A stretch of 64,000 nucleotides of DNA. Origin: Massiliimicrobium timonense. GTDB lineage: Bacteria; Bacillota_I; Bacilli_A; Erysipelotrichales; Coprobacillaceae. How positions within the stretch are numbered: the first letter of the stretch is position 1; each line of letters opens with the position of its first letter. Shown piece after piece: positions 1 to 7,920 of the stretch. Position numbers and translations under genes: made by a program. The stretch is from positions 27,278 through 91,277 of the forward strand of contig NZ_NFLJ01000006.1 in assembly GCF_002160865.1 (NCBI RefSeq), written 5' to 3'. The notes beneath the pieces were generated by a model. It saw only the letters and a list, made by a program, of their open reading frames with translations. It did not search any database and had not been told where the DNA came from.

Positions 1-1
1 T

Positions 2-1486
2 GAAAAACGTGATGCCAAAGTAGGTGGTTACAAGGAAAGCGGATTAAAGATGAATCAGAAAATCTCTACATTGCAGAAGTGGGGGTTAGAAGAATTAAAA
101 GAACGTAATGAAGAAATGTTAGAACTAGCAATGAAAATCTGGAAATATCCGAAAACAGATTTTTCACCATTAGAAAAGGAATTTGATTCATGTACTTTAG
201 ATGATGAAAATTTTGATTTTACTGGAAGAGATATTGCTAAGTATAGCTATTTAAATATTGAACAACCTGTAACGAGTTGGACTGACATGTTTGAACATGT
301 TATTAAATACCTCCATCAGAAAGATAAATCTGTACTTATGACGCTTGCTTATAGTAAGAAGGAAAATACTGACCTTGCTAATTATGTTTCAAATAATGAA
401 TCTAATTTGCGTAGTGCACTCAAAATAGATGAAAATCTATATATTGAAAAAAATACAAGTACAGCACTTAAAATGTCTATTCTAAGAAGAATTTTTACGT
501 TGTATAAAGTGGATCCGATGGATTTGATTTTCTATCTAAAAGATTTTAAAATCAAGAAACTTTCCTATGCGAATAGATTTGATATTAGGAGGCGATATTG
601 GGAATATGCACTTCCAATTATACAAGAAAAAAATATGTATAGAGGTACATTTAGTGGATGTAATCCAACTACTTCAAACACTGAGTCTGGTTTTTTTGGT
701 ATAAGAGGAATATGTATAAGTTGTATTGCAAACTACGATAATGCGCGAATTGATTTCTATTTAGGCAATGGAGAAAAAAAGAAAAATAAAGAAATTTTCG
801 ATACATTGTATAAATATAAAAATGAAATTGAAATCAAATTAGGAATATCATTAGATTGGAATAGAGCGGATGATTATAAAGCATCATGGATTAGTTATTA
901 TCTTAATAATGTAAGTATTACAAACGAAGCTGATTGGCCAATAATGGCGAAGTTTCATGCAGAATGGAGTGATAAGATTTCTTCCATAATGTTAGAATAC
1001 TTGCTTACTGATGAAGAGAAACGTATGGATAATATTGTAGCTATTTTCAAAGAATGGGCACAATCAAAATCAGAAATTCATCTTGATGTTTCTAGATGTA
1101 ATCGAACTTATACCCGATTTACTACAAATAAAATGAGTTCAATTCTACCAAATATTCCTGGATCACCAAGTGGGTGGAATACGGATAATCATTATTTTTA
1201 CGAAATAGTAAATAGAAATGGAAAGCAATCTTATATTCAGTTAGTAATTAGTTCAAAAAATATTACTGATGATTTTCGAGGCATATGTGATGAAATTAAT
1301 CAACACTATCCTGCTAAGTTGAAAAAAGATAATTGGCAGTGGCGAACTCCATTTAGGACAAAAACGTTTGACCTTGGTGAAAATTTAGATAAGATGGATA
1401 TTTTATCTAAATTGAATTCTTGTATGGATGAGGTACTTGCGTTTGAATTGGATTTGAGTAACAAAATGGGAAAAAGTTTAGAATGA
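2..1486 (+). CDS. C-terminal part of a GmrSD-like DUF262/DUF1524 protein fused to DUF4268 (5' end outside window)
   Basis: The reading frame is open from base 2, so the ATG at 50 is internal and the gene enters from the left. The first about 50 residues, with GGYKESGL and then WGLEELKERNEEMLELAMKI, look like the end of the DUF1524 HNH-type domain of GmrSD/DUF262 restriction proteins. About residues 205-330 resemble DUF4268 (FGIRGICIS, ARIDFYLGN, LDWNRADDYKASWISYYL). A last domain (about 365-494) has YTRFTTNKMSSILP and YYEIVNR-like strands. By family knowledge this would be a type IV-like nuclease acting on modified DNA. The N-terminal DUF262 NTPase part cannot be seen, so activity is inference. 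No neighbouring methylase is visible. Confidence 0.7.
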   Translation, partial: EKRDAKVGGYKESGLKMNQKISTLQKWGLEELKERNEEMLELAMKIWKYPKTDFSPLEKEFDSCTLDDENFDFTGRDIAKYSYLNIEQPVTSWTDMFEHVIKYLHQKDKSVLMTLAYSKKENTDLANYVSNNESNLRSALKIDENLYIEKNTSTALKMSILRRIFTLYKVDPMDLIFYLKDFKIKKLSYANRFDIRRRYWEYALPIIQEKNMYRGTFSGCNPTTSNTESGFFGIRGICISCIANYDNARIDFYLGNGEKKKNKEIFDTLYKYKNEIEIKLGISLDWNRADDYKASWISYYLNNVSITNEADWPIMAKFHAEWSDKISSIMLEYLLTDEEKRMDNIVAIFKEWAQSKSEIHLDVSRCNRTYTRFTTNKMSSILPNIPGSPSGWNTDNHYFYEIVNRNGKQSYIQLVISSKNITDDFRGICDEINQHYPAKLKKDNWQWRTPFRTKTFDLGENLDKMDILSKLNSCMDEVLAFELDLSNKMGKSLE

Positions 1487-1671
1487 TAAGTTACTATAGT
1501 TTATTTCATTAATACTGTAACTACATATTTATTGTGATATCCTCCTATGCTTGTGCTACCGCTTTGATACCACGATGGTTAAAAGAATTAATAAAAAGAA
1601 CAAATTATAGTGAAAATAGCTAAATTTCCATACACAACGTTAACAAATATGTTCACTATAGATATTTCATT

Positions 1672-2253
1672 TTGGATTTCGAACAGCGTATTGTCTGCTA
1701 CAAAACTAACACAACTCTTACCGTGCAACACAAGCTGCTGGGCGAGGAAAAGTTCTGTCCGATGACATTGCGTGGTATCAGTTACACCGAAAAAGCCGCC
1801 GCAGGTGAAATGCTTCTTGCGATTTTCAATGAATATCCTTTGTCCGCACCTATCGAAATCGGCTCATATCGCTGCTTCAAAATGGAGAATTTCTACGATA
1901 AGGTGGGTACTCATTACTACCTTAACTTCACGGGCAAACAAAGTATAAGGTGGAATTAGGCTCTGACCCTTTAGAAAACCTGATCTGAATTGAAAACGAG
2001 CTTGCCAAGCTCCCCCGCACAATTGGAAGATGCACAGACTAAACGGGAGGAAACTATCGCACAGCCTGAAACCGCAAAAGTCGAGGTACAAAAGCCATTT
2101 ACCTTTGAGGAAGAACTGAAAGAAAAGTCGGAACAGCTAAATGTTCTCAATATCGAGCTAAATCTGGATAAAAGAGACCCTATCGTACTATATGCAGAGC
2201 TAGAACAAACCGATGAACAACCCAAAAGAAAATGTGCAAATCATGAGAGATAA
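1672..2253 (+). pseudogene. Decayed fragment of a conjugative-element helicase/DNA methylase
   Basis: The translation resembles the C-terminal part of the very large SNF2-type helicase/methylase proteins of Firmicute conjugative elements: MTLRGISYTEKAAAGEML, then EIGSYRCFKMENFYDKVG, then KPFTFEEELKEKSEQLN and LNIELNLDKRDPIVL. The frame is broken three times. One base is missing near 1940, TGA replaces an expected arginine codon near 1996-1998, and one base is gained near 2024, which restores the first frame. The stretch is visibly richer in G+C than its neighbours. It is a remnant of a past integrative element, not a working gene. Family assignment is from memory of these proteins and not searched. 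Confidence 0.7.
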
Positions 2254-2328
2254 AGCGGTTTGCAGATTTATATTGCATTATTTGGGGCAATATAATAATG
2301 ACAGATAGAACAAGTCGGAGGTGCAAAA

Positions 2329-2658
2329 ATGTCTGGAGAGTTCAGATTTGAAACCTTTGTAGATACCCACAGCAACATTTTTAATGAGTATTTAAGCTCT
2401 GTTATCGCTCATCTTTCTAAGAAAAACGAGGAATATAAAGCCATTCAGAATAGGATTGAGAGTCTGTATCAGCAATACCCTAAAGTGTTGAGCGTGTTTG
2501 ATAAGGAACAGGCGGCAGAACTGACAAAGGAAGAATGCACGGCGGTTATTAAAGTGACGGAATTAAAAAACAGGCTTACCGATATGGAATTGCAGTCGGT
2601 TTACTTCCGTGGTTGCTATGACAGTGTTGGGTATCTCAAAAAAGCAGGAATATTATAA
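2329..2658 (+). CDS. Small conserved protein of conjugative elements
   Basis: A 109-residue, charged, probably cytosolic protein preceded by a good ribosome site (GGAGGTG, 8 bases before ATG). The C-terminal VYFRGCYDSVGYLKKAGIL resembles a small protein usually found directly after the large helicase/methylase of Firmicute conjugative elements (possibly DUF6664, uncertain). Its position just after the decayed helicase fragment and its similar, richer G+C content support that origin. Function is unknown. It looks intact but is probably stranded without its element. Confidence 0.6.
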   Translation: MSGEFRFETFVDTHSNIFNEYLSSVIAHLSKKNEEYKAIQNRIESLYQQYPKVLSVFDKEQAAELTKEECTAVIKVTELKNRLTDMELQSVYFRGCYDSVGYLKKAGIL

Positions 2659-2663
2659 CAGAC

Positions 2664-2699
2664 AAAAGCGTCATTGGCGTGAAGCTGATGCCGCTTTTA
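2664..2699 (+). terminator. Hairpin after the conjugative-element remnant
   Basis: AAAAGCG at 2664 pairs with CGCTTTT near 2699, with extra pairing TCA/TGA inside. There is no long U-tract beyond the stem's own Ts, so strength is uncertain. Confidence 0.4.
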
Positions 2700-2778
2700 C
2701 ATAGTCGAAAAGTGGAAAAATTAACATATACATGCTATAATAACGATAATAAATCTTATCAGACAGGAGAAAAGAAAA

Positions 2779-2826
2779 ATGAAGTATGATAAGGCAGAAT
2801 TAAAAACTGGTATTCCAAAACTATAA
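2779..2826 (+). pseudogene. 15-codon gene start remnant
   Basis: A strong ribosome site (CAGGAGA) precedes ATG at 2779, but the frame stops after MKYDKAELKTGIPKL. The same frame stays open again to about 2900 (INYHGFIISFYVD...). This looks like the 5' end of a gene lost to a nonsense mutation and truncation. The original family is not recognised. It could instead be a tiny peptide. Confidence 0.3.
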
Positions 2827-2932
2827 ATTAATTATCATGGCTTTATAATAAGTTTTTATGTAGATAGTAAGCAAATAAAAAACATATATCGATTTAAATA
2901 AAGTGTTTAATTGTTCGAAGGGTGTGAAAAAT

Positions 2933-3685
2933 ATGCTTAATGTTAATTATGATTTAAGATATGTTGCTTTTTTAGATTTGATGGGGTTTAAAAATATGGT
3001 TAGTCAATCAACTAAAGATACTGTTATTTTAAAGACCATAAATCAGGCGTTAGATTATACTGGTCATATACAACACGATAATTATAATGGAATAATTCCG
3101 ATGGTTGAATTAGGAAAGCGAGTAACAGCATTTTCTGATAGCGTTGTGATATCGTATGATGCATCAATGCCAGGTGCGGGTTTTCATGTTTTAATGGATC
3201 TTGTGCATATATGTAATGATTTGTTGGGACTTGGAATTCCTGTCAGAGGAGCGGTTACAGTGGGACAACTTATTCATACCGAAAGAAAATGCTTTGGACC
3301 TGCGATGGTTGAAGCTTATTTAATGGAGTCTGAAAAGGCAAAATTTCCAAGAGTAATTGTTGATTCAAAAGTAATTGAATATGATTTGAAGAATCCAGGC
3401 AAAGCAAATACAGTTAAATATGAAGCAGAATATTTAGACAAAATAATACAAAAAGATATTAATGATGATGAATATTTTTTAGACTATTTAAAACAGTGGA
3501 ATGAATTTGATGAGCCTGAAATTTATGATAATTATATATTAAGAACAAAAAGATTTATTATTGAAAAATTATCAACATATAAAGATGATGAGAAAATATA
3601 TGAAAAGTATGTGTGGTTAAAAAAATATTACAATACAACAATCAGAGAGGTTTATTCAAGTCCAGAACAATTACTTATTCTGTAA
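2933..3685 (+). CDS. Nucleotide-cyclase-fold protein of unknown function
   Basis: A 250-residue soluble protein. I chose ATG 2933 because AAGGGTG lies 8 bases upstream; the earlier GTG at 2903 has no ribosome site. The pattern follows class III nucleotidyl cyclases: VAFLDLMGFKN (first metal Asp position), FSDSVVIS (second Asp hairpin), PVRGAVTVGQL (the R-x-G-x-x-x-G strand) and FGPAMVEAYLMESEKAKFPR (the 'A-x-x-LE-x-A' helix). Such proteins include the Pycsar cyclases that make cCMP/cUMP in phage defence. No effector of the usual TIR or membrane type is next to it; a HEPN-motif protein follows 129 bases later. Catalytic activity and a defence role are inference. Confidence 0.6.
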   Translation: MLNVNYDLRYVAFLDLMGFKNMVSQSTKDTVILKTINQALDYTGHIQHDNYNGIIPMVELGKRVTAFSDSVVISYDASMPGAGFHVLMDLVHICNDLLGLGIPVRGAVTVGQLIHTERKCFGPAMVEAYLMESEKAKFPRVIVDSKVIEYDLKNPGKANTVKYEAEYLDKIIQKDINDDEYFLDYLKQWNEFDEPEIYDNYILRTKRFIIEKLSTYKDDEKIYEKYVWLKKYYNTTIREVYSSPEQLLIL

Positions 3686-3814
3686 ATTACTAACGAATTC
3701 GTATTGTTCAATTCCATTTTTTTACTTATCAGCAAACTATATATTCGCTTACATAGCCGAGAGGTGTAAAAATCATACTTATATGGTATTATTCAATTAG
3801 AAAGGATGATGAAT

Positions 3815-4741
3815 ATGGCTACATTTAAGGATAGAGATGTATTTGAATTTTGCGAAAAACTATTTGAGCAGTTGAAGAAACAGGATAATGGTTATTTTCC
3901 ACATAGACATGATAAACAGGTTTTTGATAAGGCTGCGGAGCATTTTAGTATGAATGTTGATGAAGTTGATAGGATATATGGTTCATACACAAAACTTGCT
4001 GCCAAAGTAGAGATGATGAAAATCAATAGATTGCCAAAGGTAAAGCGACAAGATGCAATGATGCGTAAGATACAAGATATTATGTTGAATAATAAAGATT
4101 TACCATTTTATAAAATGGAAGGTGATCCATCAGAGCCAATAATCCCCGCAACAGATATTATTGAAGAAGAATTTAAAGATTGCATAGCTGAGATTGCACA
4201 GTCAGGGTGGACAATTCCGTTGACAATAGATGTTGAGAGATTGGACGAGTTGAGGGCTTGTTCTTCAAACCATACAGATATTGATGCGTTTTTCTCAGCA
4301 TTTTATTCTGATGATGTATTAGATGGTTTGTACGATACTATTTATAATTCTATTGATAATTTGGGACAAAAGAAAAGGTTTGAAGAGTGTTATATAATTT
4401 TCAAACAGGGATTATATTCATCTTGCTTGACAACTTTGACCACAATTTTAGAGGGTGCTATTTCTACTTTTGGCGATGACCCTAAAGATGTAAGAATAAA
4501 GAGAATATGTAATTTCCACGCAGAAGAAGAAAGAAATAATGGAAATAAAATCAAAAGTTTATGTTGGCAATCAATGTATGAATATACAAAGTTACTATTT
4601 GAAAAAAGCGATTTTTCAAAAGCTGAGCCAGATGAAGCTAATCGTCATTGGTTAGTTCACGGAAGAACAAGCCAAATTGGAGATAAATTGGATTGTATTC
4701 GTTTAATAAATGCACTTACTACCTTATCAAATCTAAAATAA
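3815..4741 (+). CDS. Unknown protein with C-terminal HEPN-like R-x4-H motif
   Basis: A 308-residue soluble protein. ATG 3815 is preferred because AAAGG sits 9 bases upstream; ATG 3806 abuts it. The N-terminal half is charged with MMKINRLPKVKRQ and is not recognised. The C-terminal third, FEECYIIFKQGLYSSCLTTL followed by EANRHWLVHGRTS, resembles small helical HEPN domains, whose R-x4-6-H motif is often an RNase site. Such domains are common in abortive-infection and toxin-antitoxin systems. It ends at a clear terminator (4753-4795). Linkage to the upstream cyclase-like gene is by position only. Confidence 0.5.
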   Translation: MATFKDRDVFEFCEKLFEQLKKQDNGYFPHRHDKQVFDKAAEHFSMNVDEVDRIYGSYTKLAAKVEMMKINRLPKVKRQDAMMRKIQDIMLNNKDLPFYKMEGDPSEPIIPATDIIEEEFKDCIAEIAQSGWTIPLTIDVERLDELRACSSNHTDIDAFFSAFYSDDVLDGLYDTIYNSIDNLGQKKRFEECYIIFKQGLYSSCLTTLTTILEGAISTFGDDPKDVRIKRICNFHAEEERNNGNKIKSLCWQSMYEYTKLLFEKSDFSKAEPDEANRHWLVHGRTSQIGDKLDCIRLINALTTLSNLK

Positions 4742-4752
4742 TACAGAATATA

Positions 4753-4795
4753 TAGCCGAGAGGTTTTCCTTGTGAAAATCCATCGGCTTTTTCTC
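4753..4795 (+). terminator. Terminator after the HEPN-motif gene
   Basis: AGCCGA at 4754 pairs with TCGGCT ending at 4788. An inner stem GGTTTTC/GAAAATCC is present, and TTTTTCTC follows. The left arm AGCCGAGAGG is repeated at about 3756-3765 after the cyclase-like gene, without the right arm. Confidence 0.75.
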
Positions 4796-4835
4796 TTATA
4801 TTTTGATAAGCCCACCAAATAAAAAACAGTGTTTT

Positions 4836-4880
4836 TGTAGTGAACCCAAAAAGTTAGACCAACTTTAGGAGGTCACTACA
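4836..4880. repeat. Joined IS3-like inverted repeats (IS scar)
   Basis: TGTAGTGA (4836-4843) and TCACTACA (4873-4880) are exact inverted repeats. Pairing continues imperfectly inwards: CCCAAAAAGTTAGACC against the complement of AACTTTAGGAGG. These look like the left and right ends of an IS3-family (IS150-like) element lying directly against each other with no transposase between. It could be an internal deletion remnant or a minimal MITE. It sits 10 bases beyond the end of rmuC. Confidence 0.5.
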
Positions 4881-4890
4881 ACTACAGCTT

Positions 4891-5889
4891 CTATTTTTCA
4901 TCATCTTGTGGAACGTAACCATCATGAATACTAATAATTTTCTTTCCAATTTTTTTGGAAGAAGTTTTTACATCATCAAATGATTTTTGTAATGTAGCAA
5001 TATTACTATCCACTTTATCTAATCGTGTATATAACCTGTCTACATCTTCATACATTCTTACTATATCTTTTTCTAATGATTTGATATTTTTACTTCTTTT
5101 GAAATCTTTTGTCACATTTACTAATGTAAAGACTATACCAATTAGCGTAGTTGGACATGTAATAAGAACATGTTTTTTATGTGCAATCTCTATTAATTCA
5201 CTACAATATCCGCATAAATACATATAAATTGCTTCGCTAGGAATAAACATTATAGCATTTTCAACAGTTTCAGATGTTATATATTTTTGAGATATATCAT
5301 TTATGTGTTTTTTAATATTTAATTTAAATTCTTTTTCGAAGTTGACTTTTTCTAATTCAGAAAAATTATCATTAATCATATTTTGATAATTTTCTAATGG
5401 GAATTTTGAATCAATAATCATAACTTTTTCTGTTCCAGGTAAATGAAGAGCAACATCGCCAATACTTCCGCTTTTTAATGAATATTGTATTTCAAAGATT
5501 TCTTGATTATCACCAGCATAAACACTTAACAGATTATTTAATTGATATTCTCCCCAATTCCCTCGAGCTTTTTTATTAATCATGATATTATTTAAAGAAA
5601 TGACTTTTGAAGCAATATCTTCAACTTTTCCTGAAGAAATCGTAGATTCTTTTAATAAATCTTGAACATTCTGATTCATATTTCTTAAACGTTCTGCAAT
5701 TGTTTCTTCTTTTTCTATAGATTTAAGGCTATTTTGATTCAAAGAATCAATTGACTTTTGTTGGCTGTTTATTAATGCATGTAGTTGGTTCATTTCTTCG
5801 TTTTTCTTAGACATTGTTTCAGTCATTGATTGAAGTTTTAATACTAGTCCTAAAAGAATGATAATACCAATAAGTAAAATTATTTCCAA
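4891..5889 (-). CDS. rmuC: RmuC-family DNA recombination protein
   Basis: 332 residues starting at TTG 5889 behind GGGAGGGG. An N-terminal membrane segment (about 2-20) is followed by a coiled coil (about 25-90), then the RmuC nuclease-like domain with NKKARGNWGEYQLNNLL, GDVALHLPGTEKVMIIDSKF and the PLENYQ motif. RmuC limits inversion at short repeats in E. coli and belongs to the restriction-endonuclease-like fold; D-S-K in IIDSKF is the expected core. It is shorter than E. coli RmuC but typical of Firmicute forms. It is transcribed against the preceding accessory genes and stands alone. Confidence 0.88.
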   Translation of the reverse strand: MEIILLIGIIILLGLVLKLQSMTETMSKKNEEMNQLHALINSQQKSIDSLNQNSLKSIEKEETIAERLRNMNQNVQDLLKESTISSGKVEDIASKVISLNNIMINKKARGNWGEYQLNNLLSVYAGDNQEIFEIQYSLKSGSIGDVALHLPGTEKVMIIDSKFPLENYQNMINDNFSELEKVNFEKEFKLNIKKHINDISQKYITSETVENAIMFIPSEAIYMYLCGYCSELIEIAHKKHVLITCPTTLIGIVFTLVNVTKDFKRSKNIKSLEKDIVRMYEDVDRLYTRLDKVDSNIATLQKSFDDVKTSSKKIGKKIISIHDGYVPQDDEK

Positions 5890-6441
5890 TTAAATCCCCT
5901 CCCAAAATGTTAAATATTGTTAATTTTACTTTCAAAATTAATATATCAAAAATGTAACTTTTTATCAATTAATGACAATCCAATGATTAAGTAAAAGCAA
6001 ATATTATTATTAATATAAGAAATTAATGGTACTATTTTGGTACTAAGATGTGTTGTATATAAAAATAATCAGAAGATACAAAGACAAAATTGCGCTAAAA
6101 AGTAAGTTAAAAGTACTCATTAAATCTAAAAAATAATAAGACTTATCATACGTTGGTGAATAATAAGTATTAAAAAACCTTGATAAAATCAAGGTTTTTT
6201 TGTTAATTTTAGTTCACAAAATTAAATGTTGATCAAATTTATACGATAAAAATAAAGAAAAACAACCAGTATTGGAAGCTACAAAGAATTTTTTATGTTA
6301 CTTTGTAAAAAGAATAGATAATTTAAAAATATGCTTTATACAGAAATTTAATTCATTTATATCAAAATATTTATTGCATATTCCTATAAAGTCATACTTT
6401 TTCCATAAAGAGATGCTACTATAAAAGTAGGAGGGAAAGTT
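5890..6441. other. AT-rich intergenic region
   Basis: No convincing gene on either strand. Short open stretches such as 6067-6138 (about 25 codons ending KVLIKSKK) have no start with a ribosome site. A perfect bidirectional hairpin terminator lies at 6172-6200, and a ribosome site (AGGAGGGAAAG) for the next gene lies at its right end. Confidence 0.6.
6172..6200. terminator. Perfect bidirectional hairpin terminator
   Basis: AAAAAACCTTGA (6172-6183) and TCAAGGTTTTTT (6189-6200) are perfect inverted repeats with a 5-base loop, giving a T-run in either direction. No gene that it terminates lies directly upstream, so a lost gene or small transcript may have ended here. Confidence 0.75.
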
Positions 6442-6969
6442 ATGGATACACACAATATAGGAAGTTTTATAATAAGATGTAGAAAGAAAAAAGAAATGAC
6501 TCGAAAAGAGTTGGCAGAACAATTAGGTGTAAAAGAACAATTAGTCAAAAAATGGGAAACGAATCTGTCATTTCCCAAAGGGACAGTTTTATCTTCTTTA
6601 TGTGATTGCTTAGATATACGTGTTGAAGAACTGATTTTAGGTGAACATATAGAACAAGACGAACTACTAGAAAAATCAGAACAGATTATTTTAGAACTTT
6701 ATCATAAAAAGAGTGATGATGCATTTCTAACATATAAAATGATATGGTTTTTTATCCTTTTGCCTGTTGCTGTTTTTCTATTTGCATCTATACAAACAAA
6801 TTCTTTCATTAATGATTGTATAAATATGCTTTTTATCTTTACACCATTTACACTTATATATGGCTTTATAAAAATAATATCTTGTCTTTTACAAAATCGA
6901 GATTATTTTAAATATTTCTTACTCACTTCATGGAGTTTATTTATACTTGTTTTCTTCTTTTTTAAATAG
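6442..6969 (+). CDS. XRE-family HTH protein with C-terminal membrane segments
   Basis: 175 residues. Residues about 5-60 form a Cro/C1-type helix-turn-helix (SFIIRCRKKKEMTRKELAEQ, then VKEQLVKKWETNLSFP). About 90-175 contain three hydrophobic segments. It is probably a membrane-tethered transcription regulator; this architecture recurs in gut Firmicutes but its targets are usually unknown. The ribosome site GGAGGG is clear. It stands alone, ahead of the RpiR cluster and in the same direction. Confidence 0.8.
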   Translation: MDTHNIGSFIIRCRKKKEMTRKELAEQLGVKEQLVKKWETNLSFPKGTVLSSLCDCLDIRVEELILGEHIEQDELLEKSEQIILELYHKKSDDAFLTYKMIWFFILLPVAVFLFASIQTNSFINDCINMLFIFTPFTLIYGFIKIISCLLQNRDYFKYFLLTSWSLFILVFFFFK

Positions 6970-7040
6970 AAATGTAGAATATAATAAGGATAGTCTATAT
7001 TTTTAATCCTGAAAAATGTTATGATATAGAGGGTGATAAC

Positions 7041-7916
7041 ATGTTATTAAAGGATAAAATGACAAGTATAACTTTGACAAGAGTAGAACAGGATATTGTT
7101 GATTATCTTCTTAGTCATCAATCTTTACTTCACAAATTATCAACGAGAGATATTGCTAAAAAGGTATATTGTTCATCTTCGGCTTTGATTCGATTAGCCC
7201 ACAAATTAGGCTTTCAAGGCTATAGTCAATTGAAAGAACAATTAATCAAAGAGCAGGAATATCTTGATTCTCATTTTGATCATATTGATGCTAATATACC
7301 TTTTACAGAATATGAAACGATGATGGGGGTTGTAGGAAGTGTTTATCAAGTTATTCAGGAAGCTATGAATGATACAATTTCCCTATTACATCATGATAGT
7401 TTGCAAAAAGCTGTAAAAATAATTAATCAATCACAACATATCTATATATTTAGTTTTAGTTCATATATATCATTGGCAACTGTTTTTCAACAAAAAATGT
7501 CAAGAGTTCATAAGCATGTTATTGTACAAAGTTGTCCGGGTGAAGACAATTATCAAGTAGATATGATGAATAAAAATGATTGTGCAATTATTATTTCATA
7601 CTCAGGTGAAAATCAGACATTATTAAGTGCTTCTCGTTTGATTAAGCAGAAAAATATACCTATCATTGTTATAACGAGTCTAGGGGAGAATACATTAAGT
7701 CATGATGGAGAAGTTGTTCTTTATATGTCAACGAGAGAAAAACTGTTTTCAAAAATTGCCAATTATACTTCGGAACATTCTGTATCATTATTATTTGATA
7801 TTCTTTATTCATGTTATTTCCGTTTAAAGTATCAAAAGAATTTAGAACATAAGATACATTATTCTAAATCTGTAGAACAAGAACATTTTTCATCAAATCA
7901 AATGATTAAGGAGTGA
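7041..7916 (+). CDS. RpiR/MurR-family transcriptional regulator
   Basis: 291 residues: an N-terminal HTH_6 domain (about 5-80, LSTRDIAKKVYCSSSALIRL) and a C-terminal SIS sugar-phosphate-binding domain (about 125-255, CAIIISYSGENQTLLSASRL). RpiR proteins sense phosphosugars and control sugar use. Its stop overlaps the ribosome site (AAGGAG) of the next gene, so it is translationally linked to the oxidase. With the GH1 gene following, it probably controls this small sugar cluster, perhaps sensing a phosphorylated beta-glucoside product; that ligand is inference. Confidence 0.85.
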   Translation: MLLKDKMTSITLTRVEQDIVDYLLSHQSLLHKLSTRDIAKKVYCSSSALIRLAHKLGFQGYSQLKEQLIKEQEYLDSHFDHIDANIPFTEYETMMGVVGSVYQVIQEAMNDTISLLHHDSLQKAVKIINQSQHIYIFSFSSYISLATVFQQKMSRVHKHVIVQSCPGEDNYQVDMMNKNDCAIIISYSGENQTLLSASRLIKQKNIPIIVITSLGENTLSHDGEVVLYMSTREKLFSKIANYTSEHSVSLLFDILYSCYFRLKYQKNLEHKIHYSKSVEQEHFSSNQMIKE

Positions 7917-7920
7917 GAAT

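Noticed and set aside
1864..2225. Two minus-strand serine/cysteine-rich frames opposite the helicase remnant
   Set aside because: Shadows of the former coding strand; no ribosome site or family pattern.
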